14,234 bases of DNA from Opitutaceae bacterium (GTDB lineage: Bacteria > Verrucomicrobiota > Verrucomicrobiia > Opitutales > Opitutaceae): positions 1 to 14,234 of the forward strand of contig PMSP01000242.1 of NCBI GenBank assembly GCA_003168315.1. The letters run 5' to 3'. The notes beneath the pieces were generated by a model. It searched no databases, had not been told where the DNA came from, and was given only the letters and a program-made list of their open reading frames with translations. Every line of letters starts with the position of its first letter. The stretch's first letter is position 1. Below are positions 6,052 to 13,713 of this stretch, piece after piece. A program made the position numbers and the translations under genes.

Positions 6052-9000
6052 ATGAATGGTCCAATGATCACCGGGCGCGCCCTGCACAGGCTGGCCGTCC
6101 TCCCGCTCCTCGCCCTGGCAGCCGCTGCCGGCGCCCATGCCGAGCCCGACAACGCCAGCGTCACCGCGGGCCTCACGCCGGACGGCGGCAGGATCGTCGT
6201 CGAGGCGAGGGGCCTGCCGGCCCCGGTGCCCCTGTTTTTCTCGGCAAGCATCGACCAGGCGGTCCGCCTCGGTGCGGCGGGGATCACGGGCGAGATGCGC
6301 GTCAGGATCCACGTCCTGCAGGGTAAGCCCGAGGTCCTGACGCTCGGGCTCTCCGGGGACGGCGACGTGACGGATGTCAGGGGCGACGGGCTCCTCGACT
6401 GGTCGGTTCGAAGCGCGGTCGGCGCCGCCCAGGGCACGAGGCTCCTCGACATCCGGCCGGTTCCCGTCGCCGGGTCCGGCGACCTGGGGGACATGCAGGT
6501 CGTCGTCACCACGAGGCGGATGAAGCCGGCCATCCCGGGCACGGCCGCGGTCCTGATCGCAACGCCGGGAAACGCCGTCGGCTTCACCTCGACCGTCACC
6601 CTCGAGGCCGATCCCGACGTCGACCTGCGGGTGACCTCGGCCCGGGGGCTCCTTCCCCTGGGCGACCGGGGCCCGGCGGCCGGCCCGAGCCAGTTCTATT
6701 CGACGGGCGACGGCCGGCTCGAGGTCTCGCTAACGGAGCGCGGCGCCTCGGTGGCCGAGCTTGAGCTCACGGGGGCGCGGCTCACAGGCACGTTCTCAAG
6801 CGCCGGCGGCAGCGTGGACTTTGTCCTCCATGGCCAGCTTCGCTCGGCCAGGGCCGGCGCCAGGACCCGCCTCCTCTCGGGAAGCGCCGCCCTGGGCGGC
6901 GCAGCGGCCGGCGACGGCTGGCACGTGGAGCTTGTTTCCGTCGACGGCGGCCGCTTCGCCTACGATCTCGTCTCCGACAGGCCGGGGGCGGCGGCCATCG
7001 AGCTTCCCTTCTCGGCAAGGGTGCGCGAGGACGGCGACTGGAGGTCGCTCGACTTCGCGATGCCCGCGGGCGCGGTGGTCCCGATGGAGATCGCCGGCCT
7101 CGGCGCCGGCATAGCCTTCAACCCCGACTCGGCTGTCATCCCCGCCGCGACCCCGCTCGGCTGGCAGGGATTCCTGCCCTCGGACGGCTCGGCCTCGCTC
7201 TCCTGGAAGCAGAAGCGGGAGTCGGAGCAGGCCGCCCTGTCCTTCACGAGCTCCGAGGAGTCGGATGTCCGCGTCGGCGCGGGCCTCCTTCGCCAGTCCT
7301 CCCGGATCACCTTCCGCATCCTGCAGGGCCAGCTCGGCTCGGTCCGCTGCCGGATCGAGGGAGCGGGCGAGATCCTGGGAGTCGAGGGGACGAACGTCGT
7401 CGGCTGGAAGGTCGTACCGGATGGGGGCGGCCGCGCCCTCGAGGTGCGCTTCAGCAGGCCCGTCGAGGCGAAGGGATCCCTCACGGTCATGAGCCAGGCG
7501 GAGCTCGGGGGATTCCCGGTCCGGGCGGAGCCGATGCGCCTCGTCCCCGAGGGCGTCGTCCGGCACTCCGGCTTCGTGCGGATCGCGAACAGCGGGTCCG
7601 TGCGGCTCGAGGTCGCGGACGCGTCCGGTCTCATGCAGCTCGCCCCGGCGCAGTTTCCCGGGCCGGCCGACATCGGCGCGAGGCAGGTGTTCGTCTACCG
7701 CTTCCCGTCCTCGGCCTACAGCTACCGCGTCGTCGCGACTGAGATCCAGCCGGAGGTCGCCGTCTCGGAGATAGCGACGTACGAGTTCTCGGAGACCGAC
7801 CGCGTCATCAGCGCGAGCCTGGAGCTCGACGTGCGCGAGGCGCCGCTCAGGGACTGGTCCCTCCAGGTGCCGGATGACTTCACGGTCGCCTCGGTCGAGG
7901 GGGCGGGCGTCTCCGACTATGCGGCCGAGACCGCCCCGAGCGGGGGCTACCGCACACTGAAGGTCCTCTTCGGGCATCCGGTCGAGGGCCGCGAGCTGAT
8001 CCAGCTGCGGCGCGAGAAGAGCCAGGCGGCGGCCGCGGGCGACTGGTCGCTTCGCCCGCTTCGCTTCCCGGGCGCCAAGTCCGTCCGCGGGAGCATCGGC
8101 GTCGCCTCGACGCCCGGGTACCGGCTCGTGCCGGCCGGCGTCGGGCAATTGACCGAGCTGCCCCTCAGCTATTTCCCGGGGCAGACGGCCGGCCTCCAGC
8201 AGGCCTGGAGGCTCCGCGACCCGGACTGGAGCGCCGCGGTCAGGGTCGAGGCGCTCGGGCAGAGCGTCCAGGCCGACGTGTTCCACCTGTACTCGATCAA
8301 GGAGGGGATCGTCTACGGCAGCGTCCTCATCAACTATTTCGTGGTCGGCGCCCCGGCGACCGAGTGGCGGATCGAGGTCCCGGCGTCCGTCGGCAACATC
8401 GACGTCACCGGCCAGAACGTCCAGCGCGACTGGAGGCGCGAGGGCAACCAGGTGATCGTCTCGCTGCATGAGCCCGTGCTGGGCGGGGCCACCCTCCTCG
8501 TCACCTTTGAGCAGCCGATGAGCGCGCGGGGCGGGACGATCGAGCCCGGCCAGGTGCGCCCGCTCGGCGTCCAGTCGGAGCGGGGCTACGTCGAGGTGGT
8601 TAGCCCCCTCCAGGTGAAGTTCGATGTCCGGAAATCCGAGGGCGGGCTCCTCAGGCTGGAGCCCCTGGAACTCCCCGCGGAGTTCCGGCTCCTCAGCAGC
8701 GCGCCGGCGCTCGCCGTCTACCAGTACACGGCGAGGCCCTTCCGGCTGGAGATGGGCGTCCAGTGGTACGCGCAGGCCGAGATCGCCGACCAGGTCGTCG
8801 ACTTCGCGAAGCTCTCGAGCCAGGTGTCCCGCGACGGGCAGGTGGTGACCGACGCGCAGTACTTCGTTAAGACTCACGGCCGGAAGGCGCTCCGCATCGT
8901 GCTCCCCGCGGGCGCCAGGCTCTGGGAGACGCGCGTCGACAACGAGGCCGCCAGCGCCCAGGTGGACGGGGCGGAGACCCTCATCCCTCTGCCCGCCCGC

Positions 9001-12000
9001 GCCAACCCGAACGAACCCGTCTCGGTCTTCCTGCGCCTCGGGCAGCCGGCGGGCGGCTCCGGCTCGTCCGTCAGCCTGCAGGCGCCGCGGACCCTGTCGC
9101 CGACGGTCATCACGGAATGGACGCTCCGGGGCGACCCCGGCCTTGTCCTCGTCCCGAGGGGCGGGACGGCGAGCCTCGTCCGGCCGGCCCTCACCGAGAC
9201 CGGCTTCGAGTGGATCTCAAGCCGCGGCTCGCTGGCCGTCGCCACGCTGATCGCCGCCGCGGTCCTTGCGGCCGTCCTCCTCCTCTCGGACTCGACCTGG
9301 CGGATATCGGCCGGGCTCGCGTGCTGCGCCGCGGTGATGGTGGGCGCCTCGATGCTGGCCGCCGAGTCGCTCCTCCACCGCCGGGCGAACCTCCACGAGC
9401 TTTCGTATGCGGCGACCCTGGTGTCGCCGGGCGAGGGGGTCTCGGTGCGCGTCGCCAACGTGGGCGAATGGCGGGCGCTCGTGGTCGGCTGGGGGCTGGC
9501 GTCAATTGCCGCCGGCGCCCTCGCGCTTGCCGCGGGAACGGCGCCGGCGCTGCGCGGCCGCACCGCCGCGCGCCTCGCCTCCCCGCTGGCCGCGGCCCTT
9601 TTCTCGGCGGGACTCCTGGCCCAGCACGGGGGCGCGTTCCTCTTCTTCGTTGCGGCGGGTCTCGCGGTCTTCCTCCTCATGTTCGTCCCGGCGACGACTC
9701 GCTGGCAGGCCGCCCGCCGCGCCGACCGGAAGGCCCTGCCGCCTCACCTGGGGGCGGGGACCTCGGCCGTCCTCCCGCTTCTCGCCGTCCTCCTCGCCGC
9801 TGGCTTCCTCTCCGGCGCCCCCGCCCTGCGCGCCGAGGGCCAGCCGGCTCCCTGTATCGAGGCGGGCCCCAAGCCCGCGCAGTCGGTCGTCGAGAAATGG
9901 ACGATCCACGACGGGCGGCTGTTCGCCGACCTGGATATCACGGTCCGCGGGGGCCCCGGCGACAGCTTCCTCCTCCTGCGGCCGCCGGCGATGCTGACCG
10001 GCTTCAGGGGCGACGGTCTTCGGGTCGGCAAGGTGGAGCGCGACGGGCGGACCTCCTACTATGTCGCTCTGGAGCGCGAGGGGACCCTGACGGCCCACGC
10101 CCAGTTCGAGATGGCGGTCCCCGACGCCGCCGCGGGGATCCTCGTCCCGACCGGCCCCGCCGCGGCCCAGCAGATCGCGGTCGAGCTCGACCAGGGCGGC
10201 TGGGAAATCGCCTCGGGGTCCGCCGTCCGGGTGCTCCCGACCCCCGGCCTCGGCGACGCCCGCAGCGGCGCGACCGTCATCCTCGCGCCCGAGGGGGCGT
10301 CCACAATCCAGCTCAGGCCCAGGCGCCGCGACGTCGGCGCCGAGGCGACCCAGTTCTACGCGGAGGCCGCCAACCTCTATGTCCCCGGGCCCGGGGTGGT
10401 CGACGGGTTCTCGCGCGTCACGATCCGCCCGGTGCAGGGACGCGTGTCCGAGGTCGACCTCGACATCCCGGAGGGGCTCACGGTCGGCGACGTCGTCCAC
10501 GGCCCGGTGGGCGCCTGGCGCTTCGACCCGAAGGCGCATCGCCTCCACGTGGCGGTCGAGCCCGCCCAGGCCGGCGCCTTCAGGTTTGAGGTCCAGACGC
10601 AGCTCGGCGCCGGCGCGCTTCCCTTCGTCCTCACGCTCGAGCCGCTCCGCGTGGTGGGCGCGGTGGGGCAGGTGGGGATGATAGCGGCCGCCTTCGGCGC
10701 CGAGGCGCAGCCCGAGGCCGTTGTCCCGAGCGGGGTCTCGCCGGTCAACGTGCAGGATTTTGACGCGGGCCTCCTCCCGCGGACCCGCGGCGACCCGCCT
10801 GCCGCGAGCGTGCAGCAGGTCTGGCGCTACGGCGAGTCGGGCGGCCACGTCGCCATGAGGGTCGTCGCGGTCGCGCCCGAGGTGCGCGCCACGGGACGCG
10901 AGGTGATTTCGCTCGACGACGACAGGATGGTGGCGGCGGTCGACCTGGACGTCTCGATCACGCGCGCCGGGATCTTCAAGCTGAGTTTCGCGCTCCCGGA
11001 GGGCCTCGAGGTCGAGGCCCTGAGCGGGTCGGCGCTCAGCCAGTGGACAGAGGCACGGGAGGGCGCCGAGCGCATCATCACGATGCACCTCGACGGGCGC
11101 ACGATCGGAGAGCGGACCTTTGCCCTCACGCTTGCCGGGCCTGCTCCGCACGCCCAGGAGTCGTGGCCGGTGCCGGGGGTCGCCCTGCGCGAGGCCGGCC
11201 GGCAGACCGGCGAGATCCTGGTCGTCCCGGGCAAGGGCCTTCGCCTGCGCGTCGTCGAGCGGGTCAGGGCGACCCAGGTCGACCCGGTCGCGGCCGGAGG
11301 CCTGCAGCCGGGAACGCTCGCCTTCCGGCTGCTGCAGGGAGACTGGGCCCTGCGCCTCGGCATCGAGGCGCTGGAGCCGTGGGTCACCGTGCAGTCGCTG
11401 GAGGAGGTCACCGTCCGCGAGGGCCAGACGCTCACCCGCATCGGCCTCCGCTACCGGGTCGAGAACGCCGCCGTGAGGCAGTTTCGGATCAGGATCCCGG
11501 GCCTCGGCGACGACCGGGCGCGGACCGTCCGGGCCAGCGGGCCGGCCGTGAGCGACATGGCGAGGGTCCCCGGCTCGCCCGACCTCTGGGAGATCCGCTT
11601 CCAGCGCGGGATCGCCGGGGAGACGGACGTGCAGGTCGATTTCCAGGGGCCCACCGTCGGGGACGCCGGCCGGGAGCCGGTCGCCACGCCCGAGTTCCCG
11701 GGCGCCCGCCAGGCCGTCCAGTTTGTTGCCATCCGGGGGAGCGGCAGGCTCGAGCTCGAGGCCGACACCCTGCCGCGGGGCTGGGTGAAGGCCGACTGGG
11801 GCGCGGTGGCATCCAACCTGCAGGCCCCGTCGGACCGGAGCGTCCCGGCCCTCTGCTTCCGGGTGGCCGAGCCCGAGGGACCTCTCTCCGTCACCGTCCT
11901 CAGGCACGACATCGCCGAGGCGCTCAAGCTGCGGGTCACGCAGGGCGACTTGACCACGGTCTTCTCCCCGGAGGGATCGGCGCTCACGTCGGTCGACCTG

Positions 12001-13029
12001 AAGGTCGACGTCCTTGAGACCTCCACCCTGCGCGTGCGGCTCCCCGCGGGCGCCCGGCTCTTCAACACATTTGTGAACGGCGAGGGCGTCCCGGTCGTCC
12101 GGGAGGGCGACGCCACCCTCTTCCACGTGGCGTCCACCTCCGGCGAGGACCACTCGGCCACGGTGAGGCTCGTGTACGCCTCGGCGGGGGCCGGCGGCGG
12201 CTCGGTAGCGCTGGTCGGGCCGAGCTTGAGCGTCCCCCTTGAGAACGTCAGCTGGCGGGTCGTCATCCCGCCCGGCTACAGCCTGCGGCGCTACCGGGGC
12301 GGGCTCATCCTGCGGGACGAGCACCAGGCGGGCCCCTTCGGGATCGAGGAGTACCGCTCGCTCGTGGACTCGAGGCGCTCCTCCGACGCGGAGAAGGCCG
12401 TCGCCATGCTGAGCGAGGCCAACTCGTTCCTGCAGAGCGGCGACCAGGTGAGGGCGGGGGAGATGCTTAGCCGCGCCTCCAACGCCCAGCTGGACGAGGC
12501 CTCCAACGAGGACGCGCGCGTCCAGCTGCGGATCCTTAAAACCCAGCAGACCGTGCTCGGCCTCAACACGCGCAGGCAGCGCGTCTACCTGGACAACCGG
12601 GTCGACGCGCCGCGCAACGAGCAGCTGGAGCAGGCGGCCAACCTGAACCCGTTCATGCGCGGGAAGGCGAACTTCGATCCCCAGCAGGTTGACCAGCTCC
12701 TGATGGGCAACACCGCCGAGGAGAACGCGGCCCTGCGGGGCATCGCCAGCCGGCTCGTGGACCAGCAGCTCGCCGCCGAGCCCGCGCCCGCGGCGATCGA
12801 CGTCACGCTGCCAGAGCGCGGGCGAGTCCTCACCTTCACCCGCAGCCTGCAGGTCGACGGGGGTTCACCCCTCGAGCTGGACCTGGTCGTCGGGAAGACC
12901 GCCGCGACGAATGTCCGCTTCGGTTTTCTTGCGCTCCTGGCCGTGGCCGCGGTGGCGGCGATTTCCTGCAGCCGGCCGGCCGCGGGGCGCCCCGCGGCGT
13001 CCCCGTCCCCGCAATCCAAGGCCTTCTGA
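6052..13029 (+). CDS. Giant (2,325-residue) exported membrane protein made of two homologous beta-rich halves
   Basis: I do not recognise a named family. A signal peptide covers residues 1-30 (LAVLPLLALAAAAGAHA). Half 1 (about 31-1058) is beta-rich and probably periplasmic. About six membrane helices follow, near 1060-1078, 1085-1105, 1142-1161, 1174-1190, 1195-1212 and 1237-1256. Half 2 (1262-2090) is again periplasmic if the helix count is even. A charged helical stretch lies at 2109-2245, one membrane helix at about 2290-2306, and a short P/S-rich tail ends the protein. A ~70-residue module with the pattern hydrophobic strand, LPxG, strand ending in G, W, strand, PxxG, strand recurs about ten times (near 81, 417, 585, 752, 930, 1283, 1452, 1625, 1792 and 1977). 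Modules of half 2 match those of half 1 at an offset of 1,035-1,047 residues, so the gene arose by internal duplication. No catalytic motif is visible. Its position between vWA and TonB genes suggests a structural envelope role. Confidence 0.88.
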   Translation: MNGPMITGRALHRLAVLPLLALAAAAGAHAEPDNASVTAGLTPDGGRIVVEARGLPAPVPLFFSASIDQAVRLGAAGITGEMRVRIHVLQGKPEVLTLGLSGDGDVTDVRGDGLLDWSVRSAVGAAQGTRLLDIRPVPVAGSGDLGDMQVVVTTRRMKPAIPGTAAVLIATPGNAVGFTSTVTLEADPDVDLRVTSARGLLPLGDRGPAAGPSQFYSTGDGRLEVSLTERGASVAELELTGARLTGTFSSAGGSVDFVLHGQLRSARAGARTRLLSGSAALGGAAAGDGWHVELVSVDGGRFAYDLVSDRPGAAAIELPFSARVREDGDWRSLDFAMPAGAVVPMEIAGLGAGIAFNPDSAVIPAATPLGWQGFLPSDGSASLSWKQKRESEQAALSFTSSEESDVRVGAGLLRQSSRITFRILQGQLGSVRCRIEGAGEILGVEGTNVVGWKVVPDGGGRALEVRFSRPVEAKGSLTVMSQAELGGFPVRAEPMRLVPEGVVRHSGFVRIANSGSVRLEVADASGLMQLAPAQFPGPADIGARQVFVYRFPSSAYSYRVVATEIQPEVAVSEIATYEFSETDRVISASLELDVREAPLRDWSLQVPDDFTVASVEGAGVSDYAAETAPSGGYRTLKVLFGHPVEGRELIQLRREKSQAAAAGDWSLRPLRFPGAKSVRGSIGVASTPGYRLVPAGVGQLTELPLSYFPGQTAGLQQAWRLRDPDWSAAVRVEALGQSVQADVFHLYSIKEGIVYGSVLINYFVVGAPATEWRIEVPASVGNIDVTGQNVQRDWRREGNQVIVSLHEPVLGGATLLVTFEQPMSARGGTIEPGQVRPLGVQSERGYVEVVSPLQVKFDVRKSEGGLLRLEPLELPAEFRLLSSAPALAVYQYTARPFRLEMGVQWYAQAEIADQVVDFAKLSSQVSRDGQVVTDAQYFVKTHGRKALRIVLPAGARLWETRVDNEAASAQVDGAETLIPLPARANPNEPVSVFLRLGQPAGGSGSSVSLQAPRTLSPTVITEWTLRGDPGLVLVPRGGTASLVRPALTETGFEWISSRGSLAVATLIAAAVLAAVLLLSDSTWRISAGLACCAAVMVGASMLAAESLLHRRANLHELSYAATLVSPGEGVSVRVANVGEWRALVVGWGLASIAAGALALAAGTAPALRGRTAARLASPLAAALFSAGLLAQHGGAFLFFVAAGLAVFLLMFVPATTRWQAARRADRKALPPHLGAGTSAVLPLLAVLLAAGFLSGAPALRAEGQPAPCIEAGPKPAQSVVEKWTIHDGRLFADLDITVRGGPGDSFLLLRPPAMLTGFRGDGLRVGKVERDGRTSYYVALEREGTLTAHAQFEMAVPDAAAGILVPTGPAAAQQIAVELDQGGWEIASGSAVRVLPTPGLGDARSGATVILAPEGASTIQLRPRRRDVGAEATQFYAEAANLYVPGPGVVDGFSRVTIRPVQGRVSEVDLDIPEGLTVGDVVHGPVGAWRFDPKAHRLHVAVEPAQAGAFRFEVQTQLGAGALPFVLTLEPLRVVGAVGQVGMIAAAFGAEAQPEAVVPSGVSPVNVQDFDAGLLPRTRGDPPAASVQQVWRYGESGGHVAMRVVAVAPEVRATGREVISLDDDRMVAAVDLDVSITRAGIFKLSFALPEGLEVEALSGSALSQWTEAREGAERIITMHLDGRTIGERTFALTLAGPAPHAQESWPVPGVALREAGRQTGEILVVPGKGLRLRVVERVRATQVDPVAAGGLQPGTLAFRLLQGDWALRLGIEALEPWVTVQSLEEVTVREGQTLTRIGLRYRVENAAVRQFRIRIPGLGDDRARTVRASGPAVSDMARVPGSPDLWEIRFQRGIAGETDVQVDFQGPTVGDAGREPVATPEFPGARQAVQFVAIRGSGRLELEADTLPRGWVKADWGAVASNLQAPSDRSVPALCFRVAEPEGPLSVTVLRHDIAEALKLRVTQGDLTTVFSPEGSALTSVDLKVDVLETSTLRVRLPAGARLFNTFVNGEGVPVVREGDATLFHVASTSGEDHSATVRLVYASAGAGGGSVALVGPSLSVPLENVSWRVVIPPGYSLRRYRGGLILRDEHQAGPFGIEEYRSLVDSRRSSDAEKAVAMLSEANSFLQSGDQVRAGEMLSRASNAQLDEASNEDARVQLRILKTQQTVLGLNTRRQRVYLDNRVDAPRNEQLEQAANLNPFMRGKANFDPQQVDQLLMGNTAEENAALRGIASRLVDQQLAAEPAPAAIDVTLPERGRVLTFTRSLQVDGGSPLELDLVVGKTAATNVRFGFLALLAVAAVAAISCSRPAAGRPAASPSPQSKAF
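6787..9171 (+). repeat. Internal duplication of the giant gene, copy 1
   Basis: Residues about 246-1040 carry modules at 417, 585, 752 and 930. Landmarks shared with copy 2 in the same order are: a strand run into FRILQGQLGSV, the EVRFSRPVEAKG strand, LRIVLPAGARLWETRVD, and a closing SVSLQAPRTLS...WTL.GDPGLVLVPRGG. The boundaries are approximate and the alignment was made by eye at protein level only. Confidence 0.65.
9226..9834 (+). other. Hydrophobic multi-helix core joining the two halves, ending in a signal-peptide-like helix
   Basis: Residues 1059-1261 contain about six hydrophobic helices with short R-rich or G-rich loops. The last one (VLPLLAVLLAAGFLSGAPAL, then RAEGQP) follows a basic stretch (RRADRKAL) and looks like a signal peptide, as if a second exported gene had been joined in frame here. 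The reading frame is uninterrupted and codon use does not change. Confidence 0.7.
9898..12306 (+). repeat. Internal duplication of the giant gene, copy 2
   Basis: Residues about 1283-2085 carry modules at 1283, 1452, 1625, 1792 and 1977. The counterparts of the copy 1 landmarks are VTIRPVQGRVSEVDLDIPEG, LRVRLPAGARLFNTFVN, and SVALVGPSLSVPL...WRVVIPPGY...YRGG. The copies are clearly diverged, so the duplication is old. Confidence 0.65.
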
Positions 13030-13071
13030 CCCCTTGGCCCCGCAAAAAACAACCTCCAACCCGATCCCCCC

Positions 13072-13713
13072 ATGCGCAGCAGAAACCTCGCCCTTGCGGC
13101 CATCTTCTCAATCGTGCTCATCGTGGGCGTCGCCTGGTACGGCGAGAGAACCCGCTACGTGCGGCCGCCGGCGCCCCCGAGGGCGGACGACAGGCTCTCG
13201 ACGTTCACGGTCGAGCTGGATCCCCCGGTCGTCCTCGACATGTCGATGGACAAGCCAAAGCCAAGGGAGGCCGTCGCCGCGCCCGCCATCGACGACACCC
13301 CGGCCAGGCCCCAGCTGGCGGACTTCACGGTCCCGCTCGAGCCGCCGAATCCCGTCGTGGACACCGAGGTCAGAGTGATCCCCCTCGAGCGCGGGGAATC
13401 CGGCCTCGGGGCCCACGCGTGGAGCCTCTCCGAGCTGGACCAGGCGCCTTCCGTCACGTACCAGGCGCGGCCGGTCTATCCCGACAACATGAGGCAGGGC
13501 GGCCTTTCGGGAGAGGTGCTCGTGGACTTCATCGTCGATCCGGAAGGCGACGTCAGGAACGCCGTGGCCGTCCACTCGAGCCAGCACGAGTTCGAGGAAC
13601 CCGCCTGCAACGCCGTCAGCCGCTGGAAGTTCCGGCCTGGGAAGAAGGGCGGCCACGCCGTCTTCGTCCACATGCAGGTGCCGATTGTCTTCGCGCTCAG
13701 CGAATCGTCCTAA
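13072..13713 (+). CDS. TonB-family energy-transducer-like protein
   Basis: This is a 213-residue protein with the standard TonB plan: a short basic N-terminus, one membrane helix (residues 6-23, ALAAIFSIVLIVGVAWYG), a proline-rich periplasmic linker (about 30-105) and a C-terminal TonB domain (about 127-210). The TonB domain shows ARPVYPDNMRQGGLSGEVLV, DFIVDPEGDVRN and AVSRWKFRPGKK, all family hallmarks. TonB proteins pass proton-motive force from ExbB/ExbD to outer-membrane receptors by pairing with their TonB box. No exbB or exbD is in the window, so it would rely on genes elsewhere or act as a structural or signalling paralogue. The linker carries a repeated motif, FTVELDPPVV (45-54) and FTVPLEPPNPVV (85-96). 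It starts 42 bases after the giant gene with no strong ribosome site. Its TAA stop overlaps the stop of the convergent amidohydrolase gene. Confidence 0.9.
   Translation: MRSRNLALAAIFSIVLIVGVAWYGERTRYVRPPAPPRADDRLSTFTVELDPPVVLDMSMDKPKPREAVAAPAIDDTPARPQLADFTVPLEPPNPVVDTEVRVIPLERGESGLGAHAWSLSELDQAPSVTYQARPVYPDNMRQGGLSGEVLVDFIVDPEGDVRNAVAVHSSQHEFEEPACNAVSRWKFRPGKKGGHAVFVHMQVPIVFALSESS

Noticed and set aside
9502..12324. A 940-codon open frame on the minus strand opposite the giant gene (also one at 6796-8877 and a plus-strand frame at 4877-6055).
   Set aside because: They are shadows of high-GC coding sequence: the translations are rich in R, G, P, D and H with no domains, while the overlapped frames carry clear signal peptides, motifs and ribosome sites.
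12971..12996. Two adjacent perfect palindromes (GCCGGCCGGC and CGCGGGGCGCCCCGCG) near the end of the giant gene.
   Set aside because: At this GC content a 16-base palindrome is expected about once in a window of this size. The site is inside coding sequence for a P/A/R-rich tail and has no T-tract.
13016..13037. Inverted repeat CCAAGG...CCTTGG across the stop codon of the giant gene, as a possible terminator.
   Set aside because: The stem is only six base pairs with a ten-base loop and is followed by CCCCGCAAAAAAC rather than a T-run, so termination on the plus strand is not supported.
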